Shown here: positions 7,020 through 13,650 of the stretch, piece after piece
Position numbering within the stretch: position 1 is the stretch's first letter
How the letters are laid out: every line of letters starts with the position of its first letter
NCBI GenBank assembly: GCA_018061265.1
Contig: JAGOUM010000036.1
Coordinates: 1-32,338, forward strand
Length of the DNA stretch: 32,338 nucleotides
Source: Rhodoferax sp.
GTDB taxonomy: Bacteria; Pseudomonadota; Gammaproteobacteria; Burkholderiales; Burkholderiaceae_C
Reading direction: 5' to 3'
Translations under genes and position numbers: made by a program
Notes under the pieces: generated by a model
The model's database searches: none
Told to the model about the DNA's origin: nothing
The model's input: the letters and a program-made list of their open reading frames with translations, nothing else

Positions 7020-7595
7020 ATGTGCCACACCTGCAAAGCACTGGGTGCGGCACAGCCTTTGCCAGATCAGGCAGGGGCTGTGGCTGTGCGCCCTTGGAGT
7101 CGCCGTGTCGTGATGCAAACACTGGCGGTGGCTGCCGGAGCGCTCGCAACCGGTCAGGCCGCCCATGCCAAACCGGTGAAGCTACCGGCCCCCGGCCCGC
7201 GTGACACCTGCCCGGTGTGCGGCATGTTTGTGGCGCCCTACCCCTACTGGGTTGCCACCGTGCTGTGGCGCGATGGCAAGGCGGTGCATTTTGACGGGGC
7301 CAAAGACTTCTTTAAATACCTGCTGGATTTGAAGAAATACGAACCTGGCCGTGCGCTGGCCGAGATCACCGCCATGGGTGTCACCGACTACTACGCTACC
7401 GGGCGCATTGATGCCGCTCAGGCGTATTACGTCATCGGCTCGGACGTGCTGGGGCCGATGGGCCACGAACTGGTGCCGCACGACACCCAGGCCGAGGCCA
7501 AAGAGTTCATGGCCGACCACAAAGGCCAGCGCGTGCTGCGCTTTGCCGAAGTGACCCATGCCATGCTGCTGGGGCTGGACGGCGGCAAGTTCTGA
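7020..7595 (+). CDS. nosL: NosL-family copper chaperone, paralog 2
   Basis: The 191-residue product carries the hallmark NosL segment CPVCGMFVAPYPYW (C64, C67, M69) for Cu(I) binding. An SRRVVM motif (residues 27-32) and following hydrophobic stretch look like a Tat signal. Unusually, a CHTC motif lies at residues 2-5, in front of the signal and so on the cytoplasmic side if this start is right; a later start at M32 would remove it. The gene follows paralog 1 by 5 bp, and its stop overlaps the next start by 1 nt (TGATG), indicating one transcript. This paralog is closer to classical NosL than the first. Confidence 0.85.
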   Translation: MCHTCKALGAAQPLPDQAGAVAVRPWSRRVVMQTLAVAAGALATGQAAHAKPVKLPAPGPRDTCPVCGMFVAPYPYWVATVLWRDGKAVHFDGAKDFFKYLLDLKKYEPGRALAEITAMGVTDYYATGRIDAAQAYYVIGSDVLGPMGHELVPHDTQAEAKEFMADHKGQRVLRFAEVTHAMLLGLDGGKF

Positions 7596-7957
7596 TGATC
7601 CCTGCCAACGCACCCCCTGCCGGCCAAACCCTGCCCCGGCGCGGCTCCAGCCTGGCGCTGGGTTTTTTGGGCGTGCTGCTGCTGGCGTGTCTGGCGGCTT
7701 TGGCGCACACCGCCTGGGCGCAACGCCAAGCTGCCCTACGGCCCCATCTGTCGGTCGCCATGGTGCAGGCGCTGCGCCTGACCGACTTGGCGCTGTTCAC
7801 CGAGGCGCGCTACACCCGGCACTTGAGTCAGGCAGATGCCTTTTCAGCCTTTCAGGATGGCCCGGTGGCGCTGGAGCATTTTCCGGCGGGCTCGCTGGTG
7901 ATGCCAAGTCGAACGTTTCCGCCATCGGGCTTTTCCGATGCTGCCCCTTTGCGCTGA
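7595..7957 (+). CDS. Small membrane-anchored protein of the NosL-ABC cluster
   Basis: A 120-residue protein whose start overlaps the nosL stop by one base. It has one N-terminal transmembrane segment (about residues 20-41, SLALGFLGVLLLACLAALAH) and a short periplasmic part containing LFTEARYTRHLSQAD and LEHFPAGSLVMPS. I do not recognise a named domain. The tight coupling between nosL and the permease, and good coding character without disruption, support a real gene that may be an accessory subunit of the transporter. It has no cysteines; any copper role would use its His and Met residues. Confidence 0.72.
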   Translation: MIPANAPPAGQTLPRRGSSLALGFLGVLLLACLAALAHTAWAQRQAALRPHLSVAMVQALRLTDLALFTEARYTRHLSQADAFSAFQDGPVALEHFPAGSLVMPSRTFPPSGFSDAAPLR

Positions 7958-7976
7958 CCCGTCGCACACATCTCCT

Positions 7977-9122
7977 ATGCAACACTGGTTTAACCGTCAA
8001 CGCTACCTCATCGACTACACGGTGGCCGCGATGGCGCGCCAGCGCAGCAAAAACCTGGGGTTGTGGCTGATCTACACCGCACTGATTTTTGTGCTGGCCT
8101 CGGTAATCTTGCTGGGCAGCGCTTTGCGGCGCGAAGCCGCGCAGGTCTTTCAGGGCAGCCCCGACGTGGTGGCGCAAGGCTTGCGCATGGGCCGCCACGA
8201 CATGAGCCGCGCCGCTGACATTGAGAAGCTGCAGGCTTTGCGCGGCGCACCCAGGGTAGAGGGCAGGCTGTGGGGCTACCTCTATGACACCTCCACCGCC
8301 GCCAACTACACGCTGCAAGTGCCGTCACCCCAGGAGCCGCAGTACGCATTGCAAGACGGCGAGGCCATCATCGGCGAAGGCGTGGCTCGGCTGCGCAACG
8401 TGAGCGTGGGCCGATCCATTTACCTGGTATCACCCGCCGGGCCGTTTTTGAACCTCAAGGTCAAAGCCATACTGCCAGAAGCCACGGCGCTGGTCAGCAG
8501 CGACCTGGTGCTGGTGTCCGATGTCGACTTTCGTCGCTTTTTTCAGCTGCGGCCCGACGAGTTCACCGACATTGCCGTGTTTGTGCGCAACCCCAAAGAA
8601 ATCACCAAGGTGTCTGAGAAGGTCACCATTGCGCTGCGCCAGCACCGCGTGATCACCAAGGAAGATGTGCTGCGCACCTACGAGGCGGTGTTCAGCTGGC
8701 GTGAGGGGCTGCTGCTGGCGCTGTTGTCAGGCGCGGTGCTGGCCTTTGGCATTCTGGCGTTTGACAAGGCCAGCGGCTTGTCGGCACAAGAAAAGCGCGA
8801 CATCGGCATCCTCAAAGCCATCGGCTGGGACACCGGTGACATTGTGCGCATGAAGCTATGGGAGGCGATGCTGATCTCACTGACCGCTTTTCTGGCAGGG
8901 TTTGCGCTGGCCTATGCGCATGTGTTTTTCTTCTCGGCCCCGCTGCTGGAGGCGGTGCTCAAAGGTTGGTCCACGCTGTACCCGCGCGTGGCACTCACCC
9001 CCAGCATTGACGGTTTACAAATCGCCACGCTGGCGCTGCTGACCGTGCTGCCGTACCTGGCTGCGATTGTGGTGCCAGTGTGGCGCTCTGCCTCGGCCGA
9101 CCCCGATGCGGTGATGCGTTAA
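7977..9122 (+). CDS. ABC transporter permease, FtsX/MacB type
   Basis: The 381-residue protein has the FtsX-like layout: one transmembrane helix near the N-terminus (about 35-55), a large periplasmic domain (about 60-245), then three helices (about 255-275, 300-325 and 350-370). The cytoplasmic coupling segment SAQEKRDIGILKAIGW between helices 2 and 3 is the signature of MacB/LolC-type permeases, which use ATP hydrolysis for mechanical work in the envelope rather than channel transport. The ATG at 7977 is preferred over an earlier frame start because homology should begin with MQHWF. The partner ATPase starts 14 bp downstream. In this setting it probably serves copper delivery or apoprotein maturation; that is inferred. 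Confidence 0.85.
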   Translation: MQHWFNRQRYLIDYTVAAMARQRSKNLGLWLIYTALIFVLASVILLGSALRREAAQVFQGSPDVVAQGLRMGRHDMSRAADIEKLQALRGAPRVEGRLWGYLYDTSTAANYTLQVPSPQEPQYALQDGEAIIGEGVARLRNVSVGRSIYLVSPAGPFLNLKVKAILPEATALVSSDLVLVSDVDFRRFFQLRPDEFTDIAVFVRNPKEITKVSEKVTIALRQHRVITKEDVLRTYEAVFSWREGLLLALLSGAVLAFGILAFDKASGLSAQEKRDIGILKAIGWDTGDIVRMKLWEAMLISLTAFLAGFALAYAHVFFFSAPLLEAVLKGWSTLYPRVALTPSIDGLQIATLALLTVLPYLAAIVVPVWRSASADPDAVMR

Positions 9123-9136
9123 CCCTGGGCCTTGCC

Positions 9137-9814
9137 ATGCTCGAATTGACCCAAGTCACCAAGCTTTACCACGAAGGCCAGCCCAACCAGTTGGCCGCCG
9201 TGTCCGAGGTGGACCTGTGCCTGCAGATGGGCGCGGTCACCGTGTTGGAGGGCCCCAGCGGCTCGGGCAAAACCAGCCTGCTGACGCTGATCGGTTGTCT
9301 GGCGCGGCCCACCTCCGGGCGCGTGGTGCTGCACGGCGAAGCGCTGTCAGGCTTGCCGGAGCAGCACTTGGCGCAGGTGCGGCGCAAAACCTTTGGCTTT
9401 GCCTTTCAGCGCTTCAACCTGATTCCCGGCCTGAGCGTGCTCGATAACGTGATGTTGCCCGCTTACCCGCTGGGCTTGCCCTACGCCCAGCTGGTGGCAC
9501 GCGCGCAAGACGTGATGGCCCAGCTCAACATCGGGCACCGCGCGGCGTTCAAGGTGGAGCTGCTCTCGGGTGGCGAAATGCAGCGCACTGCAATTGCCCG
9601 CGCGCTTATCAACGACCCGGCCATCGTGATTGCCGATGAGCCCACCGCCAACCTCGATGCTGCGCTCACCAACCAGTTTCTCGACATCGTGGCCAGCCTC
9701 AAAGCCGGCGGCAAAACCATCATCCTGTCGAGCCACGACCCGCGCATCACCCGCTCTGCCGTGGTGGACCGGGTGGTAACGATGGCCGACGGACGCATTG
9801 TGGTGGCCGCATGA
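9137..9814 (+). CDS. ABC transporter ATP-binding protein, LolD/MacB type
   Basis: The 225-residue ATPase contains all nucleotide-binding motifs: Walker A GPSGSGKT (residues 39-46), a Q-loop in FGFAFQRFN, the signature LSGGEMQR, Walker B IVIADEPT and the H-loop SSHD. Its size and the QRFNLIPGLSVLDNV region fit the LolD/MacB/FtsE group that pairs with FtsX-type permeases, matching the gene just upstream. The start is the ATG at 9137; an earlier frame start overlaps the permease and adds unrelated residues. Its last codon and stop overlap the start of the next membrane protein (ATGA, 9811-9814), so translation of the two is probably coupled. Confidence 0.92.
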   Translation: MLELTQVTKLYHEGQPNQLAAVSEVDLCLQMGAVTVLEGPSGSGKTSLLTLIGCLARPTSGRVVLHGEALSGLPEQHLAQVRRKTFGFAFQRFNLIPGLSVLDNVMLPAYPLGLPYAQLVARAQDVMAQLNIGHRAAFKVELLSGGEMQRTAIARALINDPAIVIADEPTANLDAALTNQFLDIVASLKAGGKTIILSSHDPRITRSAVVDRVVTMADGRIVVAA

Positions 9815-10800
9815 TCCTGCACCCGCCGGTGATGGCCCTGAGCTTGGCGGCGCTGCTGAGTGCTGGCACGCTAAGTTGGGCCGGTATTTTCTCGGTGCAA
9901 CTGCTGCGCCACTGGAACCTGGCCAGCGGCGCACGCCGTCAGATCGAACTGGAACGCCGTACCTACCTGATCGCCACCACGCTCACTTTGGTGCTGGCCT
10001 TGCAGGGCTTTGCGTTGCTGTTGATGGTGTTCAACGCTGATGCCATGGCCCCGCTGCTGATTGGCGCGATGTGTGCGTTTGGCACCTTTAACGCCAGTGT
10101 GTTCGGTTTTCCTGCGCTGTTTGCCAAGATGGCGCTGTTTTTCGCGGCGATCGTCTGGCTGGCGATGAACCATGCCGACGTGCAGGCGCGTGACTATCCG
10201 CTGACCCGGCGCAAATACGCGCTGCTGTTGTTGATTGCCCCGCTGGGCTTGTTGGATGCGGCCTTAAGCCTGGCGTATTTTGCCGACCTCAAGACCGACA
10301 CCCTCACCTCCTGCTGCGGCACCGTGTTTAACCCCGAAAAAGCCGGGCTGGGCGGCGAAGCGGCTGCGCTGGACCCACGCACTGCACTTTTCCTGTTGGC
10401 TGGCAGTCTGGGGTTGACCACGGTGCTGGGCTGGCTGGCCGACCGCCGTCCCGCCATGGCCGTGGCTTACGGCGCGGTGAGCACGGTATTTTTTGGCGTG
10501 GCACTGGCTGCTGTGGTCTCAGCCGTGTCGATCTACATTTATGAAAACCCACACCACCATTGCCCGTTTTGCCTGCTCAAGCGCGAGTACAACTACATCG
10601 GCTTTGCGCTGTACGCGCCGCTGTTTGTGGGTGCTGCCTGCGGGCTGGCCTCGGGCGTGTTGAGCCTGCGCCCACCGCCCAGCCTGCAAACCCGGTTGGC
10701 CAACCTGACCCGGCAACTGCGCCGGGTATCGATGGTCGGGTTTCTGGTGTTTGGCGGGCTGTGTGCTTGGGCTGTGGTGAGTTCAGGCTTGCGGATTTAG
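9811..10800 (+). CDS. Polytopic membrane protein with CC and HHHCxxC motifs
   Basis: The 329-residue protein has about eight predicted transmembrane helices (for example 10-32, 52-74, 82-118, 137-158, 190-210, 217-243, 263-287, 307-325) and no domain I can name. Two Cys features stand out: SCCG at C168-C169 and ENPHHHCPFCLLKREY with H248-H250, C251 and C254. Paired cysteines facing the same membrane side could form a DsbB/VKOR-like redox relay or a Cu(I) site. It overlaps the ABC ATPase stop by 4 nt and ends the gene set, so it probably works with the NosL proteins and transporter. The function is unproven. Confidence 0.72.
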   Translation: MILHPPVMALSLAALLSAGTLSWAGIFSVQLLRHWNLASGARRQIELERRTYLIATTLTLVLALQGFALLLMVFNADAMAPLLIGAMCAFGTFNASVFGFPALFAKMALFFAAIVWLAMNHADVQARDYPLTRRKYALLLLIAPLGLLDAALSLAYFADLKTDTLTSCCGTVFNPEKAGLGGEAAALDPRTALFLLAGSLGLTTVLGWLADRRPAMAVAYGAVSTVFFGVALAAVVSAVSIYIYENPHHHCPFCLLKREYNYIGFALYAPLFVGAACGLASGVLSLRPPPSLQTRLANLTRQLRRVSMVGFLVFGGLCAWAVVSSGLRI

Positions 10801-10870
10801 CCGATTTTGCGGTGCGGGTTTGACGCGGACCAACGCCTGATTGTTCTGTCGTTGGGGACGCTGGCCGACG

Positions 10871-10938
10871 TGGCATTCAGCTTCGCGGCTGTCCCCTGCC
10901 CTTCGGGCTCCTCCTTGATGCCGCTGTGCTGAATGTCA
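10871..10938. repeat. Imperfect long-range inverted repeat
   Basis: TGGCATTCAGC (10871-10881) and GCTGAATGTCA (10928-10938) pair with one mismatch and can extend inward through GCGGC/GCCGC. The enclosed sequence contains CTGCCCTTCGGG. It could be a folded RNA, a terminator without a T-run or an element remnant. Confidence 0.4.
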
Positions 10939-11103
10939 CGCCGACTGTGCGTCTGTGCGCGATGTGCGAGTGCATCACAGGCATTCAATGCTATGAGTTG
11001 CCGATGACGGGTGCTGTTCAAAGTGATAGCTGGTTGAGCGCAGATGGCTAGCAGTTTTTTGGGGCCATTTTGGACTCTGACCCTAAGCCGAAATCGAGGA
11101 ACC

Positions 11104-11179
11104 TTCGTCGCGAGGGCGCGACTCCTACAGAACAGCCGGCGCACTTTTGAATTTGTAGGAGTCGCGCCCTCGCGACGAA
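11104..11179. repeat. REPIN: two inverted REP sequences
   Basis: A perfect 26-bp inverted repeat (11104-11129 and 11154-11179) flanks a 24-bp spacer. Each arm read outward from the spacer starts TGTAGGA and then has its own hairpin GTCGCG-CCCT-CGCGAC before GAA. A GTAG tetranucleotide next to a small palindrome is the form of REP sequences mobilised by RAYT (TnpA-REP) transposases, and two inverted REPs make a REPIN. No RAYT gene is in the window. Confidence 0.85.
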
Positions 11180-11250
11180 TAACTTTAAATGTTTGAATTC
11201 TTCGCATGATTTGCAAAGACTTGGCTTGTTAGTGACTAATAAGTAGCAGA

Positions 11251-12531
11251 CTATCGCAAAACCGAAGTTGCTGTTCCCAGCGAAGCGGCCAGGGTTTTTA
11301 ATTGCTGTGAAGCATCGGCGCTGTGAATTTGGCAGCCATAGGACCAAAGCTCCAGCATTCTTTGCGCGGTTGGGGTAAAACTACGGTGCACAGCGGTTTG
11401 CGCCACCACCTCTTGCCCCACGCTGAGCAAGGCGTCGACCAAACCGACGCTGGTGGCTGCCTGGAACTTGGGCGAGACATTGCACCGGTCGGCCAACTCG
11501 CGCAGATTGTTTGGCACAAACCAACGCTTGACACCGCCAAAGCTCAAGGCCGGTGCGTCAAGCGCATCGCCATCTTGCGCGCGTGGCGCATAAACCGACA
11601 TCGACAGCATGTCAAAAACCGGCGACAAGCGCACGTCTTGGGCGCTTGCGTAAATGAATCCAAAGTTTTTCAGATGGGCATCGCCATTTCTGATGGCCAT
11701 GCAGGTCACATAGTGTGCGTAAAACTGCTCCAGCGCCGCGCTTCTCTGTTCAATCGGACAAAACTCAGTGATCTTTTTGATGATTTTCTCAACCGAACCA
11801 GAAAACTTGTCGCCAGCGTTGAGGGCCAGCATGGCGCACATGTCTTCAAATGCCAGGTTGACACCGGCCTCAAGCACGTCAAAGCGGCGAATCGCCAGGC
11901 GATTGGCATCTTGCGAGAGTTGAAACTCCGGCACGGGCAGACCCATTTTTTTCGCCACGCTCAAGCCAAAATACTCGTTCAGAATCAGATGGAGGTGGTC
12001 GTCATCATTGGATTTGATGATCCAGTGGTCAAAAACCAGCGTACTCTTGCGCTGCCCTGGCGTGTCTGCCAGCGGGCTTTTGGCCAGAAATTTGGGGAAA
12101 CCGCCGGATACGCCCGAGGTGTCGGCGTGTTCTTCCAAAAACCGGGCCACGATTTCTTTGGAACTGCTTTGCAGCAGTCGCTGCAAGTCCTCGCACGGGC
12201 TCTCTGCCGACAAGGCTGACCCGTGCGGTGCCAGTTGGATGCGGCCAACCAAATGAGCGCCCACCACCGAAAGCAACTCCATGTCGCCGAAATAATCAAA
12301 ATGCTTGGCGAACTTTTTCGTCAACAACTGCCTGAGCGCACCCTCGGGCAGGCTGACCTGAAACACCGGATGCAGCGCGGCATGCGTCCAGATCTCGGTG
12401 CGAACCGGCATCAGCAGTGACACCATCTGGCTGGGTGCCACACCGGCGTGGTACGAAAAAACAAAGCGGTTGACCTCAACCTGTTCCAGCGTGCCGACCA
12501 AAGCATGGTTGACATACACGTCGAGCTTCAC
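11251..12531 (-). CDS. hipA: HipA-family serine/threonine kinase toxin
   Basis: The 426-residue protein has the HipA layout: an N-terminal Couple_hipA-type domain (about 1-100) and a C-terminal kinase domain. Key motifs are the phosphate-binding/regulatory loop TSGVSGGFPKFLA (about 138-150), the lysine in HWIIKSN (K173), the catalytic loop NGDAHLKN with D284, H286 and N289, and the metal-binding D307 in SPVFDMLS. HipA kinases phosphorylate aminoacyl-tRNA synthetases, causing growth arrest and persistence; the substrate here is unknown. Translation starts at a GTG that overlaps the hipB stop by 4 nt (GTGA), so hipB is first and the two are coupled. Confidence 0.92.
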   Translation of the reverse strand: MKLDVYVNHALVGTLEQVEVNRFVFSYHAGVAPSQMVSLLMPVRTEIWTHAALHPVFQVSLPEGALRQLLTKKFAKHFDYFGDMELLSVVGAHLVGRIQLAPHGSALSAESPCEDLQRLLQSSSKEIVARFLEEHADTSGVSGGFPKFLAKSPLADTPGQRKSTLVFDHWIIKSNDDDHLHLILNEYFGLSVAKKMGLPVPEFQLSQDANRLAIRRFDVLEAGVNLAFEDMCAMLALNAGDKFSGSVEKIIKKITEFCPIEQRSAALEQFYAHYVTCMAIRNGDAHLKNFGFIYASAQDVRLSPVFDMLSMSVYAPRAQDGDALDAPALSFGGVKRWFVPNNLRELADRCNVSPKFQAATSVGLVDALLSVGQEVVAQTAVHRSFTPTAQRMLELWSYGCQIHSADASQQLKTLAASLGTATSVLR

Positions 12532-12824
12532 CCTGCCACTCCAAAGCGTTCCAGTGCGTTTTGGGCGTTCATGTCGTCCAGCGTTGGGGTTTGGGTGCTA
12601 CTGGCCTGCATGACGATGTCCAGACAACTGTGCAGCCGACGCAAGGTGCTCAGGTTGCAGTCGCCGCCTTTTTCGATCATCAGCAGGGCGCGCCGACTGA
12701 TGCCTGCGGCCTGCGCCAGCCTGGCCTGGCTCCAGCGCAGTTGTCGGCGTTTGGTCACCACCACGCTCACCAGGGGGTCCAGATGATCCAGGCAGGGCAT
12801 GGGTAGGTTGGCTTGAGTTCGCAT
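12528..12824 (-). CDS. hipB: HipB-like XRE-family antitoxin/repressor
   Basis: The 98-residue protein contains an XRE helix-turn-helix (VVTKRRQLRWSQARLAQAAG followed by ISRRALLMIEKGG, about residues 22-55). It should neutralise HipA and repress the operon. I place the start at the ATG at 12824 rather than at 12869, because the longer frame would translate through an inverted repeat (12832-12847) that looks like its own operator. No Shine-Dalgarno is visible in front of 12824, so the message may be leaderless or weakly translated. The C-terminal tail after the HTH (about 60-98) is short and probably flexible. Confidence 0.85.
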   Translation of the reverse strand: MRTQANLPMPCLDHLDPLVSVVVTKRRQLRWSQARLAQAAGISRRALLMIEKGGDCNLSTLRRLHSCLDIVMQASSTQTPTLDDMNAQNALERFGVAG

Positions 12825-12831
12825 TGTGAGG

Positions 12832-12888
12832 GTGATCTTAGAATCACTATTTAACCATAATCGATACATTCCGTGATCTTTGAATTAC
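12832..12888. promoter_or_regulatory. Putative paired HipB operators in the hipBA promoter
   Basis: GTGATCTTAGAATCAC (12832-12847), with GTGAT/ATCAC arms, recurs as GTGATCTTTGAATTAC (12873-12888), identical at 14 of 16 positions. Start-to-start distance is 41 bp, close to four helical turns, so two dimers would sit on the same DNA face. The AT-rich stretch between them is the likely promoter. Confidence 0.6.
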
Positions 12889-13015
12889 ATTTTATTGCTT
12901 GTTTTCGACCCATATTCCGCCCAAAGGAAGCGTCGCTGGCATCTGAGTGCCAACTTGCGCGGGGATGCCGTCGCGCCGCCGTCTTTGGCGCCGTTGCCAA
13001 TCACCTGTCCCGCAG

Positions 13016-13029
13016 TTGATGTATGTCAT
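13016..13029. promoter_or_regulatory. FNR-type box upstream of DUF2946 copy 2
   Basis: TTGATGTATGTCAT matches the copy 1 box (TTGATGCAGGTCAT) at 12 of 14 positions. Its centre is 44.5 bp before the ATG. A good -10, CATAAT, is at 13053-13058. Conservation of box, spacing and -10 between the two copies supports a functional activator-dependent promoter. Confidence 0.62.
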
Positions 13030-13066
13030 TTTTTAACCCTGGCAGGCGATGCCATAATTGCCCCCC

Positions 13067-13435
13067 ATGACCCTCCTGCATACCCTGCGCAACACACCCT
13101 GGCTGGCCAAATTGGCGCTGCTGTGGTTTGCCCTGACGCTGGGTGTGGCGGTGGCCAGTCCCATGGTCAACCCACAGGAAGAGCTGATCATTTGCACCTC
13201 GGCGGGCATGGCCCGGGTCATGCTCCATGACGACGGATCGATCAGCACCGAGCCCAGTGGCGAATTAAGTTGCCCGCTGTGTGTGGTGGGCAGCGCAGCG
13301 CCACCGGCCTTCGTCATGGTGTTGCCCGAACCGGTGCACCCCTTGGGTTACGCACTTCAAAGCATACCGGCGGCGCACATCGCCGCCGCCACCGCCGCAC
13401 CGCCACCATCTCGTGGCCCTCCAGACTTTCTATAA
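13067..13435 (+). CDS. DUF2946 family protein, copy 2
   Basis: A 122-residue paralog of the protein at 5197-5565, with the same N-terminal hydrophobic segment, C43 in IICTSAGM and the CPLC motif (C69, C72). The Pro/Ala-rich C-terminal third has diverged, while the ending PPPxRGPP is kept. It immediately precedes a copper-type TonB receptor, a typical setting for DUF2946. The ATG lies 8 nt after CATAAT with no Shine-Dalgarno, so leaderless translation is likely. A TTG three codons upstream is inside the promoter and is rejected. Confidence 0.82.
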   Translation: MTLLHTLRNTPWLAKLALLWFALTLGVAVASPMVNPQEELIICTSAGMARVMLHDDGSISTEPSGELSCPLCVVGSAAPPAFVMVLPEPVHPLGYALQSIPAAHIAAATAAPPPSRGPPDFL

Positions 13436-13492
13436 GCTATCAAATTTCTAGCTGCTAGCCATTAGCCTGTGTGGGCTAACAGCTGATTTGAT
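13434..13492 (+). repeat. Dispersed ~55-bp intergenic repeat, copy B
   Basis: Core TAGCTGCTAGCC, CCTGTGTGGGCTA and GCTGATTTG, directly after the DUF2946 copy 2 stop. It is part of the larger duplicated segment. Confidence 0.65.
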
Positions 13493-13556
13493 CAGTATCT
13501 TTGGGCTATTGAGCCCGTCTTTCGGATGCACTTCGCCAGTGCCATTTCCTCTACTT

Positions 13557-13611
13557 TTAATTCAATAGCTGCCAGCGTAATCTGGATAAGGGCTACAGGG
13601 TTATTTGTCAT
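13557..13611 (+). repeat. Dispersed ~55-bp intergenic repeat, copy C
   Basis: AATAGCTGCCAGCGTAATC, then GGATAAGGGCTACAGGG and TTATTT. It lies between the duplicated segment and the receptor gene, about 65 bp behind copy B. Confidence 0.6.
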
Positions 13612-13650
13612 ATTTTTCGCAACGCTTTTTCACTCCACTCTAGGTTCATC

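Larger units (their letters stand above)
10801..11250. other. Non-coding gap between copper operon and hipBA
   Basis: No convincing gene. It holds an imperfect inverted repeat (10871-10881 with 10928-10938) and a perfect REPIN (11104-11179), both annotated separately. It looks like an insertion-prone spacer. Confidence 0.6.
13009..13537. repeat. Duplicated ~530-bp segment, copy 2
   Basis: Paralogous to 5140-5672 (see that entry). Here the segment precedes the TonB-dependent receptor and CRP/FNR regulator genes. The nucleotide match is strongest over the first 250 bases of the DUF2946 gene and weaker in the 3' third. Confidence 0.8.

Noticed and set aside
11323-12219. Plus-strand frame (298 codons) opposite hipA
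   Set aside because: HipA motifs on the minus strand are decisive; this is the complementary shadow.
13488-13501. TTGATCAGTATCTT as a third FNR-type box before the receptor gene
   Set aside because: The right half is weak, it lies about 160 bp from the receptor start and falls at the edge of the 55-bp repeat; not counted as a regulator site.
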